Source of the DNA: Burhinus oedicnemus
Lineage: Eukaryota; Chordata; Aves; Charadriiformes; Burhinidae
Direction: 5' to 3'
Assembly: GCA_008921705.1 (NCBI GenBank)
Contig: VFFE01009068.1
Coordinates: 42,622-106,621, forward strand
DNA: 64,000 nucleotides
Shown here: piece after piece, positions 11,701 to 23,577 of the stretch
Layout of the letters: every line of letters begins with the position of its first letter
How positions within the stretch are numbered: position 1 is the stretch's first letter
Position numbers and translations under genes: made by a program
The notes under the pieces: model-generated
Databases searched by the model: none
The model's input: only the letters and a program-made list of their open reading frames with translations
What the model was told of the DNA's origin: nothing

Positions 11701-14700
11701 ACATGTAGTATGTTATGAAGCGTCTCTAGTCCAAGCTGAAACCTTACATTTCAAGGAGTTTATTTTGCTCATGTGGTGTACATTAGTGAAATATATACAA
11801 TTCAGATTGTCAAGGAAAACTTCTGGCTAAGGAATTCATTTCAGTTAATGGTCTTATTTTCCCCGTTTATCTCAAAGCAGGTATTTTTTAGAGTTGTTTG
11901 GAGAGAGAAGAGAAATATTATATTCAGGCACTGTGTTTCAAAAGGTGTGGGTAACCAATAAAATTGGGTTGTACATAAATCCAGAAACTGATAATTAAGT
12001 AACTGAATGGAAAGCAACCCCAAGTCAAACTGCTGACATTAATTTTTTTGTTTACAATATTAACTCTAATATACCCCGGTAAAAATAGTCTGCTTCAGCC
12101 ATTCTATCATAATGGTGGAGAAGCTTGCAGTATATTCTTCCCAAGGTTGCTTTCAGCAGAGCTACCTCGTGGTGGACACAACATTCCTGTTAGTTACTGA
12201 ATAACAGAAGTAAATCTTGTTCTAGCTTTTTTTGGTATGAGAAGGCCAAAAGAACTGAGGCAAATCCTCAGCATCTTTCATTCATTGCATGGTAATGAGA
12301 ATGAGCCATATCAGCTTAATGTATCTTTGCCATTTGTGCTGAAAGGAGCTTTACAAGTGTGGATGGTTACAGGGAACAGGAGCGGAAGACAGTCTTCCTT
12401 CAAGCTTCCTGTTTCTTTATCCGGTTGGGGCATCTAGTGTCTCTTGTGATTAAGTTGCTTCGTGGCTGTAAAACAAATTGCTGAATACAAGTTAGTTCCC
12501 CCATGGGAAAGGCCTACACTGTAACTGGTAATTCTGGTAAAGGTTTTCAATATTATGCTATAGTAAAGGCTAGTAAGTGCTTGCTTCTATGGATAGAAGA
12601 AAGTGTTTGAAAAGGCAACATGGGAAAGTTTATGCTTTTGTCTGCTAATATTGCATTTCATCTGTGCTCAGAGGCTTAATTATTCAGGTCAGAATATACA
12701 TTAACTTTTGCTTAAAAACAGTTTTTTAAAAAAAGAACACGTAAAGAAAGAAGGTAACAGGATTTGCTTTCAGTTTTGTTACTAACTTCCACAAACAAAA
12801 GAAACAGACATTGAGTAGAAGTGGCAGAATAAGAAAACCAGGTGTACATTGTAGACTGAACAAGACTGGAGCTTCAGACCGTGCACGTGGTTATGTGTCT
12901 TATTCATTACATACCACTGCAAATTCACCATGAAATTCTCAAAACTAAGTCTATTGCATCTGTTGTGGAAAAGCAGAATATTTCCTCAGAATATGGCTGC
13001 CCCCATACGCTCCGGTCAATTTTTCTTTCTAAATGCAACGGTAAGGATTTTTATTAGTAGTACTGACGGTTTCTGTGCCAAAAACTGGATGTAGGTAAGC
13101 TTCTTTGTGAACTGACCTGATAGCCCCTCCAACATCCTTCTTCTCTTTCTTCAACGAGGAAGTCATCTGCTCTAGGTGCAGTCCTGGCATCAGTAATCCT
13201 CCCTGATGCATAATTTCGGCCGAGAAGCAGGAGGTACCTGAGCCAACTGCGCCATCATTAGCTACCACGCAACAGAGGGGAACAGCCCTCATAAAATCCA
13301 GCTGTGTTGCCTCCTAGGCTCGTTCACTCCCACTACAGGGGCATCGCATCGCTCATCCTTATGCTTTTTAGGATCCTTACACTGTACAGGAGTCTAGCCA
13401 GCATCACCATCTTACTAATCTAATCAAATGACCTGGCTAGGACCTACAATGTGTGCGTGTGCGTGAGCAGGAAAAATTTCTGCCCTTGTCACAAAGACCT
13501 AAACATTGCAAAAGGACAGACCATGCAGATGAAATCACAGGAAAGGCTGAAAAGCAAGGCGACTGTGGCGATTTTGAGTTTTGATTATCACTTGATTTTA
13601 CTTACATGATAAACACCTGCAGCCTCTTACCTTCCCTTTGCATTGGTGAACGATGGTATAGACTCCAACCCTAGCCATGCCGAGTACCACAGCCCCTCTG
13701 GCAAGAAGCCAAAGTGCTGGTTTGTAAGGGAAGGAAGGGGAGAGGGTGAGCAAGAAGAGTACAAAGAGGAGCTGAAGCATCTCTTAAACTCTAAACAATT
13801 CATCATTCAGCTAACTGGCAACTGTTTTGTACTATGCCGTTGCCCAGTTTACTTTCTCAGTTCAAAGAAATAGCTGCTTCAAAGCCCTTCTGCTAATGCG
13901 GTGGCTACCATATTTGGAACAAAAACTCTTTACTGATTTGGCTTGTAATCGTTGCTTATTAATAGCTCAGCCTCAGGCTTACGGAGCTTGTGGAATTCAG
14001 GATACATTTACTAACCCATGACTTACCTCCAGGTGTAGTATTAGCCTTGTTTCCCTGGGTGATGAATTAAAACACACAGCTGTGCTCGAGACTACAGAGC
14101 AGACGTGGCTGGTACAAGATGGTATCTATGAACTTCATCGATCAGAGATAAAACCATATGCCTCGTCACGGGACTCCTATCAGACAATACATTCAGGAAG
14201 TCTAGGCTGTGAGGTCACACCACGGCCTCCTGATCAGCTCTTCTGGTAGGTACTAGAGACTTCGACTGTCTTGGAAACTGTGATGTTCCAGAACCACTTG
14301 GAAAGTACTTCTTAGACAAAGTTACAGCTTTCCAGTCAAACAGGCTACTTGTCCTGTCAGCTTTGTGTCAGACCTACCAGCAGTGGGGCCTCTGTCGGTG
14401 ATTTTGATGAGAAAAGACGATCCCCTGCTTGTCCCACTGGGAAAGTTCTTCCTCAGCTTTTTAACTCACTAAATACAAACTGGAGGTGGTGTTTGCACGG
14501 TCAGATGTTGTTACCACAATTAACTGATCTTCACTGAAGGACAGACTGGTGGTGTGGTGACGACAGCAGCCTGTGCCTCTCACCAAGGCTATTACCTGTC
14601 TCTAAACAAATAGGAGCTGCTAGGCAAGCGAAAGCGCATCTGCCTCCACTACATGAAGTCATTCAGTGACGCCGGTCAATGAACTGTAGCTGATAAAGCA

Positions 14701-16477
14701 GGGGATGTCTGATACTTCTGTGCTGGAGCACAATCAGTTATCAGCTTCTGGATCGCCACAGATCCCACTGGCCTTTATCTTCTTCTTTCTGAAGTTTTTC
14801 AGTAAAGCTTGAACCATTTTGTGTGTGCCAGTGTTTGATTTATGCACTGCGACAACCTTGATCCTACCATATGTCAGGACTCCCCATATGTTCTTTCATT
14901 TGTAGTATCCACAAAACTCACCCAATAAAGGCAAAAGGTATAGGCTGGCTACAGATCCTCTGTCATTCAGCTACAAACAGCTGGCAGTGCACATTACAAG
15001 GCTTATTTAAAGCTCAAGTACTTTCACCCACCCTCTCTGATAACTAAACTTGGCACGTAAAATCATGAAAATAAAAATATCAAAGTAGTGTAGCATTTCA
15101 AAGAAGCATTCAGGAAGCAGACAGCATGTCTTGCTCCAACACAGAGGATCCTGTGGCTGAATGTGGGGTGCATGCTTTGAGAACGTACCCATCTCTGGTA
15201 TGGAAAGGACAGGTCATCTAGGTGTGGTCGCATAACTCAACCATCTAGCTGCTCACGCTTGCGTTCGCTAGTCTGAAGCACTGGGTCCTTTCTGTGACCA
15301 TCTACCGCTAACATTTCCGTTTCAGAGAAATCTCCACAATCGACTCTTGACTGGAAGCAGAGGAGTGTTTTCATACATGGGAGTGATCTCAACAAGCCGT
15401 GCTATCGACTTGTCTGGTGGTCAGTTAAAGAATGATGGTTTTGAGGCATGAGTATTATCTGGCTCTCGTTTTCTGGGAGAGCCACTTCCATCTCAACGTT
15501 TACAAATATTTTCAGCTTTAGCCACCTCAAACGTAGTTATTTGACTCTCAACAATTCATTTGCAGTTTGTGCTTGGCACAAATTGGGCAGTGAAGTACAA
15601 GACGCAAGCTTTAAATCCAGTGCCTCCAAACTGAAAGAAGAAAGGTGACTAAGAAAGATGGCTGTATAGGCCTAGAGCTGCTGTAATTTATGCAGCTTTA
15701 AACTATTTTATGTGACCACTTCAATCACCGGAGACCCTCAGAACACCTCATTTCAGTCAGTTCCTGACCTAGAAATGCCCTTCATTGGGAGAAGGTGGAA
15801 AAGGATGGGCAAAATGTATAAATGAGTGCTGCAACCTAGAGCAGTAGGAAAACAAGCAAATGATCCTATATATTTCTCCCCTGCAATGAACACCCAGGCT
15901 TTCCAGCAGTCAGCTTCCAGGACAGGAGTGACAGCAACTTTAGATAGGTGTCAGGAATATTTGCCCTTGTCAGACAAATTTGAGGTGGATGTCCATCCAT
16001 CTTGTCCTTTCTCTGCTTTGACTCTGCGGTGACACTGGCACTCTTAGGAGAGTTTGAATTATAAGACTAAGTTTGCAAAAGTACAGATGCAGGTGCTCCT
16101 GAAGTGGCCTCACCTGACCCCGTCTGAATCTGAAAGCAGAGCAGTGGTACCAGTGTCTTCTAGTGCCTTCACCAAGGAGACGTGTCAGGTAGACCTGATG
16201 GCTTAAGCTGGTGCTGTCTCAAGGAACTGCAGTTTGTGCCACCCTTACACAGCTAACTGGGCTGCCAGGAGGCACCTGTGACAAACTGGATATCGGGGAG
16301 CAGCAAGTACAGAGCTGCTCTGCAAGGGAGGAGGAGCTGGGAGCTGAGGGGGGCAAGACGAGGAGAGAAACCAGACCCAGTTTCCATCCAGGAGGTCCAG
16401 TCAGAGGTGGCAGAAGATGGAATCAGAGACAGGGATGGGATCAGGCACAACTGTAGCGTTACTGGACCAGGGATTGA
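11701..16477. other. Single-copy DNA, no gene seen
   Basis: AT-rich up to about 13 kb, then closer to balanced composition. Several open frames on the minus strand between 13029 and 13780 are discussed with the candidate exon at 13631-13716. Otherwise there are no repeats, RNA genes or recognised proteins. CpG-poor throughout. Confidence 0.55.
13631..13716 (-). other. Weak candidate exon bounded by splice-like sites (86 bp)
   Basis: On the minus strand a long pyrimidine tract (about 13770-13720, CTCCCCTTCCTTCCC then TTACAAACCAG) precedes a CAG at 13717-13719, and AAG|GTAAGAGG follows at 13630-13623. The enclosed 86 bp is open in two of three frames. One reads LWLLARGAVVLGMARVGVY and continues to a codon boundary at the donor; I recognise no protein. 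The segment may be chance, because pyrimidine-rich AG and GTAAG strings are common in 64 kb. There is no second exon that I can link to it. Confidence 0.18.
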
Positions 16478-16585
16478 TGGCCCTGGCTGAGCTGAAACAG
16501 GGTCCTGGGCCACGGGCAGGGGTGCAGGGAGGTCCCAGGGGAAGCTTGGAGGGGACAGTCAGGGCTAAGAGTGCCCGCAGGGCCA
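16478..16585 (+). repeat. GC-rich dispersed repeat, copy A
   Basis: The reverse complement of 19624-19735 matches this segment over its length. Shared blocks are GAAACAGGGTCCTGGGCCA, the G-rich middle, and GTCAGGGCTAA followed by AGTGCCC. Similarity fades on both sides. The family was not recognised; it shows no CR1 feature. It is embedded in a GC-rich patch (about 16260-16620) with overlapping open frames on both strands, which I regard as non-coding. Confidence 0.75.
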
Positions 16586-18280
16586 CAGCCCTACAGTTCA
16601 CAGCCAGAAGTTCTCTCTCAAGGTAGGAATCCAACTTGTGGACACAAACTGAGCAATATTTTGGTCCAGTAAGTACGGTACATAAGCTGCCTTCAGTGCG
16701 GAGATCAGAACATCAAGTACTGGAGCAGAGAATCACGTTTTTCTTCTCTCAGGATATTTGACACTCTTTTCTGTGCGCCTCACTTCTCCTACCTTGTAGG
16801 AGGCACATCGTATCTGTCACATTAGTTAGATCATCCAGTCAGTCATGCATTTGATCCTACATTACTGACATTTTTGTAGTTGAATGAGAACAGAAGAAAA
16901 CACTACATGAGAAGCCAATTGTGATCACTATCAAGATACTGATATAGTCACTCCAGCTGTGAACTGAAAGACATTTTCACGGCCGTAGAAGCCAAACAGC
17001 GAATACCTTATTCAGCTGTTGCTTCGGTGCAACTTGCAAGTGAAAACAGAGCAAAGACTCTGAAATCTAACCTATAGATGGTCACAGAGAAGCCTGGCAT
17101 ACATAAATCATAAGGGGAGCTTACAGTACTTGAGCACATTTCTTTCTCTTGCACATAAGCAACTCTTTAGGGTAGTTGGGGTAGGAGACAGAAATAACCC
17201 AGATAATTGTACTGTCAGAACAGCAACTATATCCATCTTTGGGAAAACTTGCATACAGACTTCAGTGGAGCAAGGAAGCCTTTTACAATCAACGGCTAGA
17301 GCAGGACCTCCTGGGAGGCACATATGCTTTGTGTTATAGATTGAGCCGGAGCCAGGAACTTTGGGGTAAAGCTGGGTTCACAGCCCACATATCCCTACCT
17401 GGCTAAAGGCATGAAGTGACACTTTTTATGGTACAAACAGTAACACCCGGTCTAGTAAAACTAGACTTACCTATGCCTGCCACCATACAACTTTGGGTCG
17501 TTAAAATCGTTATCAGAGGCTTGCATCTGTCTTCACGTCAGGACTTAAATTCGGATTGAGGTGTTCCAGTAGTGGTTAATCAAAGTTGTTACTTTATGAT
17601 TTTATCAAGGCTGTTCATTTTATGTGCTTTGCCTGCGTATTTTTAAAAAAGCACCTCGTGTCTGCCTATGCTATTGCAATCAATTTTTGAAATTTGTGTA
17701 GCTGGTATTTACATTTATGAGGAGAATGATACCCACTGCAAATAGAAAATTTTACATATGCCTTACACTGACATTTTTATTTTCCCCAGAATAAATGACT
17801 CTATAACCAGGTGAATCAACTGGGAATTAGACCCTAATTACATTTTAGATAATACTCATAATAAAACTTATTATACATGAATAACACTCTTACAAGATGT
17901 TAAAAAATTGCATTGCATGGTAAAAGAAAAAATATAATTACGAAAATGCTTATTGAATAAACAGGCTTAGGAAAACCTCTACATACGGGAAACTGGGTTT
18001 ATGTTCTTCGCCTCAATACAGGGAAAACTCGGTTTTCCCAATAAACTGAACAAAATGCTCCCTCTTGTGGTACAAGGTTGGAAATCGAGCAGCAGATGGA
18101 GTCTGGGGGGACCAGGCTGCTCCGGCAGATGTAGCCCAAGTTGGCAGGTTTGGAAAGCCCTGGGCTGTTCCGACGCTGGGTTTGCTTGTGTTTCGCTGTG
18201 ATGGTAACTGCAAGGAAGGAGGCGTTTCTCTTGCCAGGCTGTTCTGAAAGAGGCGCACGGGTGGGATTTTTAACTTGGAA

Positions 18281-18303
18281 TTTTTTTTTTTCTTTTTTTT
18301 TTT
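18281..18303 (+). repeat. T-rich tract
   Basis: Two runs of T separated by one C, just before CTTGCCTGCTGG. It may serve as part of a polypyrimidine tract if the AG at 18334-18335 is used for splicing. Confidence 0.8.
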
Positions 18304-18335
18304 CTTGCCTGCTGGTCATTTCTCTCTTTCTACAG

Positions 18336-18437
18336 AGTAAAATGAAAAGGCCCCTACTTCCCCAGAGCCGGTGCTCCTTATCGATGCTAGCTTCTCCTGA
18401 GGAACAAGACCAAAGAACGATCGGACACCAAAGTGGA
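18336..18437 (+). other. Weak candidate exon after a strong acceptor-like site
   Basis: CATTTCTCTCTTTCTACAG ends at 18335, a near-ideal mammal/bird acceptor. From 18336 one frame is open, reading SKMKRPLLPQSRCSLSMLA and on to a stop at about 18447. A poor donor-like GGAG|GTGCGG lies near 18437. The peptide is not recognised. It lies about 1.5 kb upstream of the CpG island, so it would belong to a different transcript or be chance. Confidence 0.15.
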
Positions 18438-19623
18438 GGTGCGGGGTGACAGGGATGGAGGGATGTCAGCAGGGTGGGAGCAGAAGAGGAGAGGTGGCCT
18501 TGTGGGTACTTTGGACCTGTGCTGTGATCATGCTGGGCTAAGAGCTGCGGCTTGTGGCTCTGCTGTCAGACCTAAGACAATCACAGAGCAAAGAGTTGAT
18601 TACTAATCAGAAGAACGAGCAGAATACAAATTAAGGAGGAAAAAGAAGTATTTAGGATTGGTTTTGTTCCCTAATGGGGACGGTGGAAATATGACAGCGG
18701 GTAAGACCTGGAAGACAGACAAGGCTGAATAAAGTTGGGCCTGAAAGGTTGAAGCCGGAGTGAAAGGCACTGAGATGGAGCAACTGGCAAGAGGTGACAA
18801 GAGGAGCTGGCTGAGAAGGCGGCGGCAGCTGGGGTGTTTGTCACAGCAGAGTCACATTGTGGATTTCAGAACAGCAGCGAACTGCTACGTTACACAGACG
18901 GGCCTAGATGTACCTGTGTTTCCAGAACAGACCTGGTTCTCCATCTTTTCGCAGGTGTCTCTGTTCAGTGCTTTTCTTCTTCCCGATACCAACTTTTTTT
19001 TTCAATTCCTTCGACATCTGAGGAAAAGGTGGGGATACCTTACACACCCTTAGTTATGACAAAGATGTTCCGAAGGCTGCTTAGAATCTCCATTTGGATA
19101 AAAGTATCACATTTATCAAATAAGACATCCAGATATGTATGATAACTTGATGCAACAAAGTAACTAAAGTGAGCATTTGATGAATTCTGAATTTAGGGGG
19201 TTGTTCAGAGATACATAATTTAGCATGGAGCTATATTTAAAAGAAGACTAGCTGGTAAACCGTGGTTATCATCTCAGCCCCCTAGTGGGTGAAAACCATA
19301 AAAAGATCAAACCCCCTCTCAAACTGGTAGCAGCAATGACTATTTCCGAGCCACTTTTGGTTATACAGGCTTTCCCAAGCAAATGACTCAGTACACACTC
19401 AGGAATTTTATTTTCTGGATATACCGGGAACCCTGCGTAACTTGTCTTTCCCCTATCAAGTCAGACAGTGCTTGACTCCACGCAGGTGAAGATTCACTGC
19501 CTAAACATTCACCTTCAAATACTGGCTTAAATACTGGCCTTTTTATTTCCCTCTGTTGTATTCTTTTACACTGGTTCTGTAGCGGTCGGGCAGTTTTACA
19601 GGACAATCTCGACAGTCTAAATG

Positions 19624-19735
19624 TCACGGCCCCTGGGCACTGTTAGCCCTGACCGTCCCCATCCAGCCTAACCTGGGGCTTCCCCCAAGCCCTGCTCATG
19701 GCCCAGGACCCTGTTTCAAGCCCGGCCCAGGCCCT
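19624..19735 (-). repeat. GC-rich dispersed repeat, copy B (inverted relative to copy A)
   Basis: Read on the minus strand it gives GAAACAGGGTCCTGGGCCAT, then a G-rich middle and GGTCAGGGCTAACAGTGCCC, matching copy A at 16478-16585 at roughly four bases in five by eye. It abuts the left shoulder of the CpG island. The pair forms an inverted repeat with about 3 kb between the arms. The family was not recognised. Confidence 0.75.
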
Positions 19736-20253
19736 CACTCCTTCACGGAGCTATTCTGTGGGCGCGCTGTGCTCTGCCTGCCTCCGCCTTATTTCCTGGC
19801 TAGATTTTGGACCCATTTTGCCTGTCGCATCTCTCCACCTCTGCTTCACAAACACGCGTGGCTCAGAAACAAAATCGGGGCGGGGGCTTTTCCCCCTTGA
19901 CCTTGCAGCAGGACACCGACGGGCAGGGCGGCCGCCGGCCTCACTGCTCCCTCTACAGGGAATGTGGCCGGGAACACGAGCGGGTGGACCCCCCCGCTGG
20001 CCCCGGCTGCGCGGAGGCCGCCATCCGCCGCCGCCCTCGGCCCGCCCCTCCCCGCGGAGAGCCGCGGAGGCAGCGCGGGGGCGGGACGCGCCTCGGCTCC
20101 GCGGGGAGCAGCTCTCCCCCCCCGACAGCTGAGCCGTGTCAGCGTGCTTCCCTCCCTCCCCCCTTTTCTTTTTTTCCTCGATTACCCAATTTAACGGTAA
20201 ATGCTGCTTGCTTCACCCGTGCGGTGTAGCCGGCTCCCCAGCTGCCCGGTACC

Positions 20254-20284
20254 GTGAGCGGGGAGATGTCGCGGGTGGGGGGTG
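20254..20284 (+). other. Potential G-quadruplex motif
   Basis: Four G-runs in the order GGGG, nine other bases, GGG, T, GGGGGG, T, GGG lie within the CpG island just left of the assembly gap. Such motifs are frequent in promoters and impede sequencing. Confidence 0.5.
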
Positions 20285-20402
20285 GGCTCCCGCCTGCCCG
20301 CCCTCCCCCAGCTGCGGCAGGGCGCAGCCAGCCCCGCACCGCGCCGGAGGAGGGCTGGGATGCTGCATTTGGGCAGCTGTGGTGGCATGGCGAGCTGCCA
20401 CC

Positions 20403-20489
20403 GGGGGGGGAAAAAAAACCCCAAACCAAAAAAAACCCCAAAAAACCCAAAAAACCGAGATGCGGAGGAAAATTAAAAAAAAAAAAAAA
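20403..20489 (+). repeat. A/C-rich low-complexity tract ending in A15
   Basis: After a run of eight G, the sequence is runs of six to eight A separated by CC, CCC or CCCC (to 20456). A 15-base A run (20475-20489) then leads directly into the gap. On the minus strand these form T-runs separated by G-runs. Confidence 0.85.
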
Positions 20490-20509
20490 NNNNNNNNNNN
20501 NNNNNNNNN
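20490..20509. other. Assembly gap (20 N)
   Basis: Twenty N in a row inside the CpG island, flanked left by a 15-base A run and right by GC-rich DNA. The round length suggests a placeholder and not a measured gap, so unknown sequence, possibly including first-exon material, may be missing here. Confidence 0.98.
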
Positions 20510-20708
20510 GCGCAGAAGAGGGGGAGCAGGGGGGTCCGCGCCAGGGGGGCGGGCAGGGCCGTTTTTGGGTGCCGCAGCGGCCGCGCCGCGGGGACGCGCG
20601 GGCTGGCGGGCTCCCTCCCGGGGGGGACACTCGTGCTCCGCGTGTCCGGGCGGTCTGCTGAAGCATCCCCCGCGGCCGAGGGGAAGCGATCTTTCCAGAG
20701 GAAGATGG

Positions 20709-20748
20709 ATTTTTTTTTGGTTTGGGGGTTTTTTTGGGGTTTTTTTTG
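20709..20748 (+). repeat. T/G-rich low-complexity tract
   Basis: T-runs separated by GG, GGGGG and GGGG, followed by GCGCGTGTGCGTGTG. It is the approximate reverse complement in style of the A/C tract at 20403-20456, so the two could pair across the gap. Confidence 0.8.
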
Positions 20749-21900
20749 CGCGTGTGCGTGTGTTAGCGCGACATCTTGAGATCTCTTTTGTTCGAATTGT
20801 TGCATCTCCGTGCTGGCGTCGGGGCTGGTTCCTCCTCCCCCCCCGTTCCTCCCCGGCGGATGCTCTTGTCCAAAATTAGGAGATACGTTTCTCTTTAGGG
20901 TGAGCGTGCTTAAGCCTGTTGGAAATGGATAATTTTCTAAGCTAGCGACTGTCAGTTTCCGAACAGAGACAACTGGTGTGTTTGTCAAGCTGGAGTTAAA
21001 GAAGACAAAAGAATATGGCAAGCGGGCTCCTAAGCAGAGGGTGGCGGCGGGTTTTATTGCTTCCCCTCTAGGGTGATGAGCATTCGCTGGAAAACATAGA
21101 CCCCAAGGCCCCTCGCCTGGTCCTTACTTGGTATTTCCAGTGTTTTCAATTAAGGTCCCTTCTGGAGAAGTGCTGCCGTGGGAGCCCTAAAATCTGTGTT
21201 GCTGTCACCCCTCTGCTTGCCAGATGCTCGCCAGGCACCACCTAGTCCGGTGGCCAGGCTTCAAACATGGACCTTTTTTTCCCAGCGTAGCTGTTGCCCG
21301 TGGAGCTCGGGAGCGGTGAGAGCGTGGGGTGGGTAGTGCCGGGCCAGGGGAAGATGCGGCATCTGCTGCTACGGCTTTCTCCAGTGGAGATACCTTGACC
21401 CTCACGATCCTTTTGTGTTCAGGGGGCTTCTGAGAATTTTGGGCAGACCCTCCAAGCTTTAGGGGGGAGGGAAGGAATAAGGGCATGACCAAAGGTTTTT
21501 GCACTTGCTGTCCCTGCTCGTTGTCTCACAGAAGTTCCTACGAGGGAAAAGCTTTGCTTTGCGACCGTCCTACCTACTGGATTGTATGCAGTGAATATTT
21601 TCTTTTTGTGTGGCTGTTGTAGTTTCACTGGAGAGCGCCAGCTCTGGTCTGTGGACAGAACAAACCCAAAGCGTAGGGAAATTCATGGTGGCTCTGTCTA
21701 TTCTTGTATGCTTCATGTATGAAATAGCTGATTGTGTGATTCAGGGAAATTGTACGGAGCTGCCAAAAAGCAATCATGCAGCAGTTTCTTCTGTTGATAT
21801 GAACCTCCAAGCGTAGCATATCCATTTAAAATAAAATCAGCATTAAAAGGTGAAACTGGTAAAATTACTGTTCCAGTTATTCCATGAAGCAATGATCATC

Positions 21901-21950
21901 CTTTTTTTTCTTATTATTATTTTTCTTTTTTTTATTTTTTTTTAATTTTC
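21901..21950 (+). repeat. T-rich low-complexity tract
   Basis: T-runs broken by C and by a short (TTA) repeat. On the minus strand it gives a spurious lysine/asparagine-rich reading, which is not taken as protein. Confidence 0.8.
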
Positions 21951-22528
21951 TTGCCTCTCTTTCCATGCTTCTTTGTGTTTGAAATGCAACACCCATTGAA
22001 GCAACCTGGTAGTACGACTGATTTATTTTAGAAAGTGGCATCCCTTTGGAGCATACCCTTTCCCTGAGGTTATAGAGCGCGCTCACTCTGTAATTTCAGA
22101 ACTGTCTCTGGAACTATCTCTAGTCCTTAAGTATTTGTGTCTTTTGGTCTTTTAATATTAAGTCTCTGGAATAAATTGTGTTTTCCAAGTGAAGCTTCTT
22201 GTGTTTGTGCTGTGTTCCATTGGTAGCTTTGCCCCATGCAGTGAACCATGAAGTCCTTCACCAGAGCCTCCTGCGTACAGGACAGCTTCCCTCTGAACAA
22301 TGCTAAATTCTTCCCTTGTGCAGGCATCCACCCAGGCCCCGATGGGATACACTGAGGGACAGAAACTGGTTGCAGGGCAGGAACAGGCCTTCCCATGAAA
22401 TCTTGAGAGAGTTCTGTGCGATGACATTTTCAGGCATGCAGCTCCCATTGAGCTCCTAATTATTTGGAAACTTGCCATTGGAAGTTCATTTTGCACTAAT
22501 ATTGAAAACAAGAATTTCTGAGTATTTC

Positions 22529-22561
22529 TTTTTTTTTTTTTTGTTGTTGTTGTTGTTGTTT
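22529..22561 (+). repeat. T14 followed by (GTT)n microsatellite
   Basis: Fourteen T, then six GTT units. Such loci are likely to vary in length between individuals. Confidence 0.9.
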
Positions 22562-23577
22562 CCCCTCCATCTGCAAGAAGAGGATGCTACATTTGTATGT
22601 GCACATTTGTGTGCAAAACCCTGGTCTTGATTTAGGCCTGTAGGTGCAAATGTAGTGTCCTTTGGGTGCGCTATAAATTTAAAGGCTAAAATCTGCGTTC
22701 TTCAAGTAAGAAAACTGGATGCTCTTCAAATAGAATGGAGAGTTACCAACCAATATTCAAGGCCCTACCTTCTTTCCTACAAGGGTAGGAAAGGCAGGCC
22801 ATTTTGAAGTACTGTACAGATGCGTTGGGACAGCTCATAACTAAAGAAAGAAAACTTAGGAGGGGCTTGCGTTGCTTCTTCTGTATCAATCAGGAATGAC
22901 AAGAATGAGGTAACAACTAGAGAAATCAAAGAAATTCCCGAAAGCATTACAGACTTGAAAATAGAAACCATATGCAGCGTAATAGAGGTTTCATGCATTA
23001 GGAGGAAGCACTTTGAAGATTAAAAAAAAATGCAGCGGGAAGAAGGGGGGAAACACCTCGTGCAGACTGGGAAGGACTTTAAAGTCTTCTCTACAGCATC
23101 TTGTATCTCCCTGTATTTTAAGAAAGCTGTCTTTCTTAAAAGCGTGATGCCAGCTAAGCTTCTTACTTCAAGATGGAGAAATACGGTTAGTATAAAAATG
23201 TAGCTATTGGTTGTTTGATATGAAAATTCATAAGTTTAAAATAGAAACCGATTGATAGCAACGTGATTCCTCAAACATGAAAGATTCCTGACTTGCCAGA
23301 ATCTGAAAGTAAGATCCTTTGACTTTCTTCAGCACACCAATAAATGTAAAGAGATACTGATTTGTAACACATGTGGACCGGTCAGGTTTTGCCTGGGAGC
23401 AAGATGTGTAGTAATTCCCTCTTAAGTATGGTTAATGGAATTTAGCTCTGAGGAAACAGTTTTATTAATCAAAACCTTCTGTCTTAGGGTATAAATCAGA
23501 GGCCGGTCTCTTTTGATGTGTCTGGTATTGTGCTCTGCAGAATGGGAATGGAGCAGGCTGTGTAGCTGATCTCACTC

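Larger units (their letters stand above)
16586..19623. other. Single-copy DNA upstream of the CpG island, no gene seen
   Basis: About 3 kb of mostly AT-rich DNA. It contains a T-rich tract at 18281-18303 which, with the pyrimidines behind it, makes a very good splice-acceptor-like site (see 18336-18437). Open frames of about 100 codons near 18000-18450 and 18760-19140 resemble no known protein. Confidence 0.55.
19850..20860. promoter_or_regulatory. CpG island, probable promoter (contains assembly gap)
   Basis: Composition changes abruptly from AT-rich to strongly GC- and CpG-rich, densest at 19950-20110 and 20510-20690. GC boxes are visible: GGGGCGGGGG at 19877-19886, CCCGCCCC at 20041-20048 and GGGGCGGG at 20077-20084. 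A YY1-like GCCGCCATC lies at 20017-20025. No TATA box is seen, which is typical of CpG-island promoters with dispersed start sites. Donor-like GTGAGC occurs at 20254-20259 and 20900-20905 on the plus strand, so a first exon directed to the right is plausible, but direction is not proven. Long apparent open frames here are low-complexity, run through the N gap and are not accepted as coding. The gene driven by it cannot be named from this window. Confidence 0.8.

Noticed and set aside
20136..21021. Long open frames on both strands (over 170 codons) across the CpG island.
   Set aside because: They run through the 20 N and homopolymer tracts, translate to glycine/proline/arginine or phenylalanine runs, and are explained by base composition.
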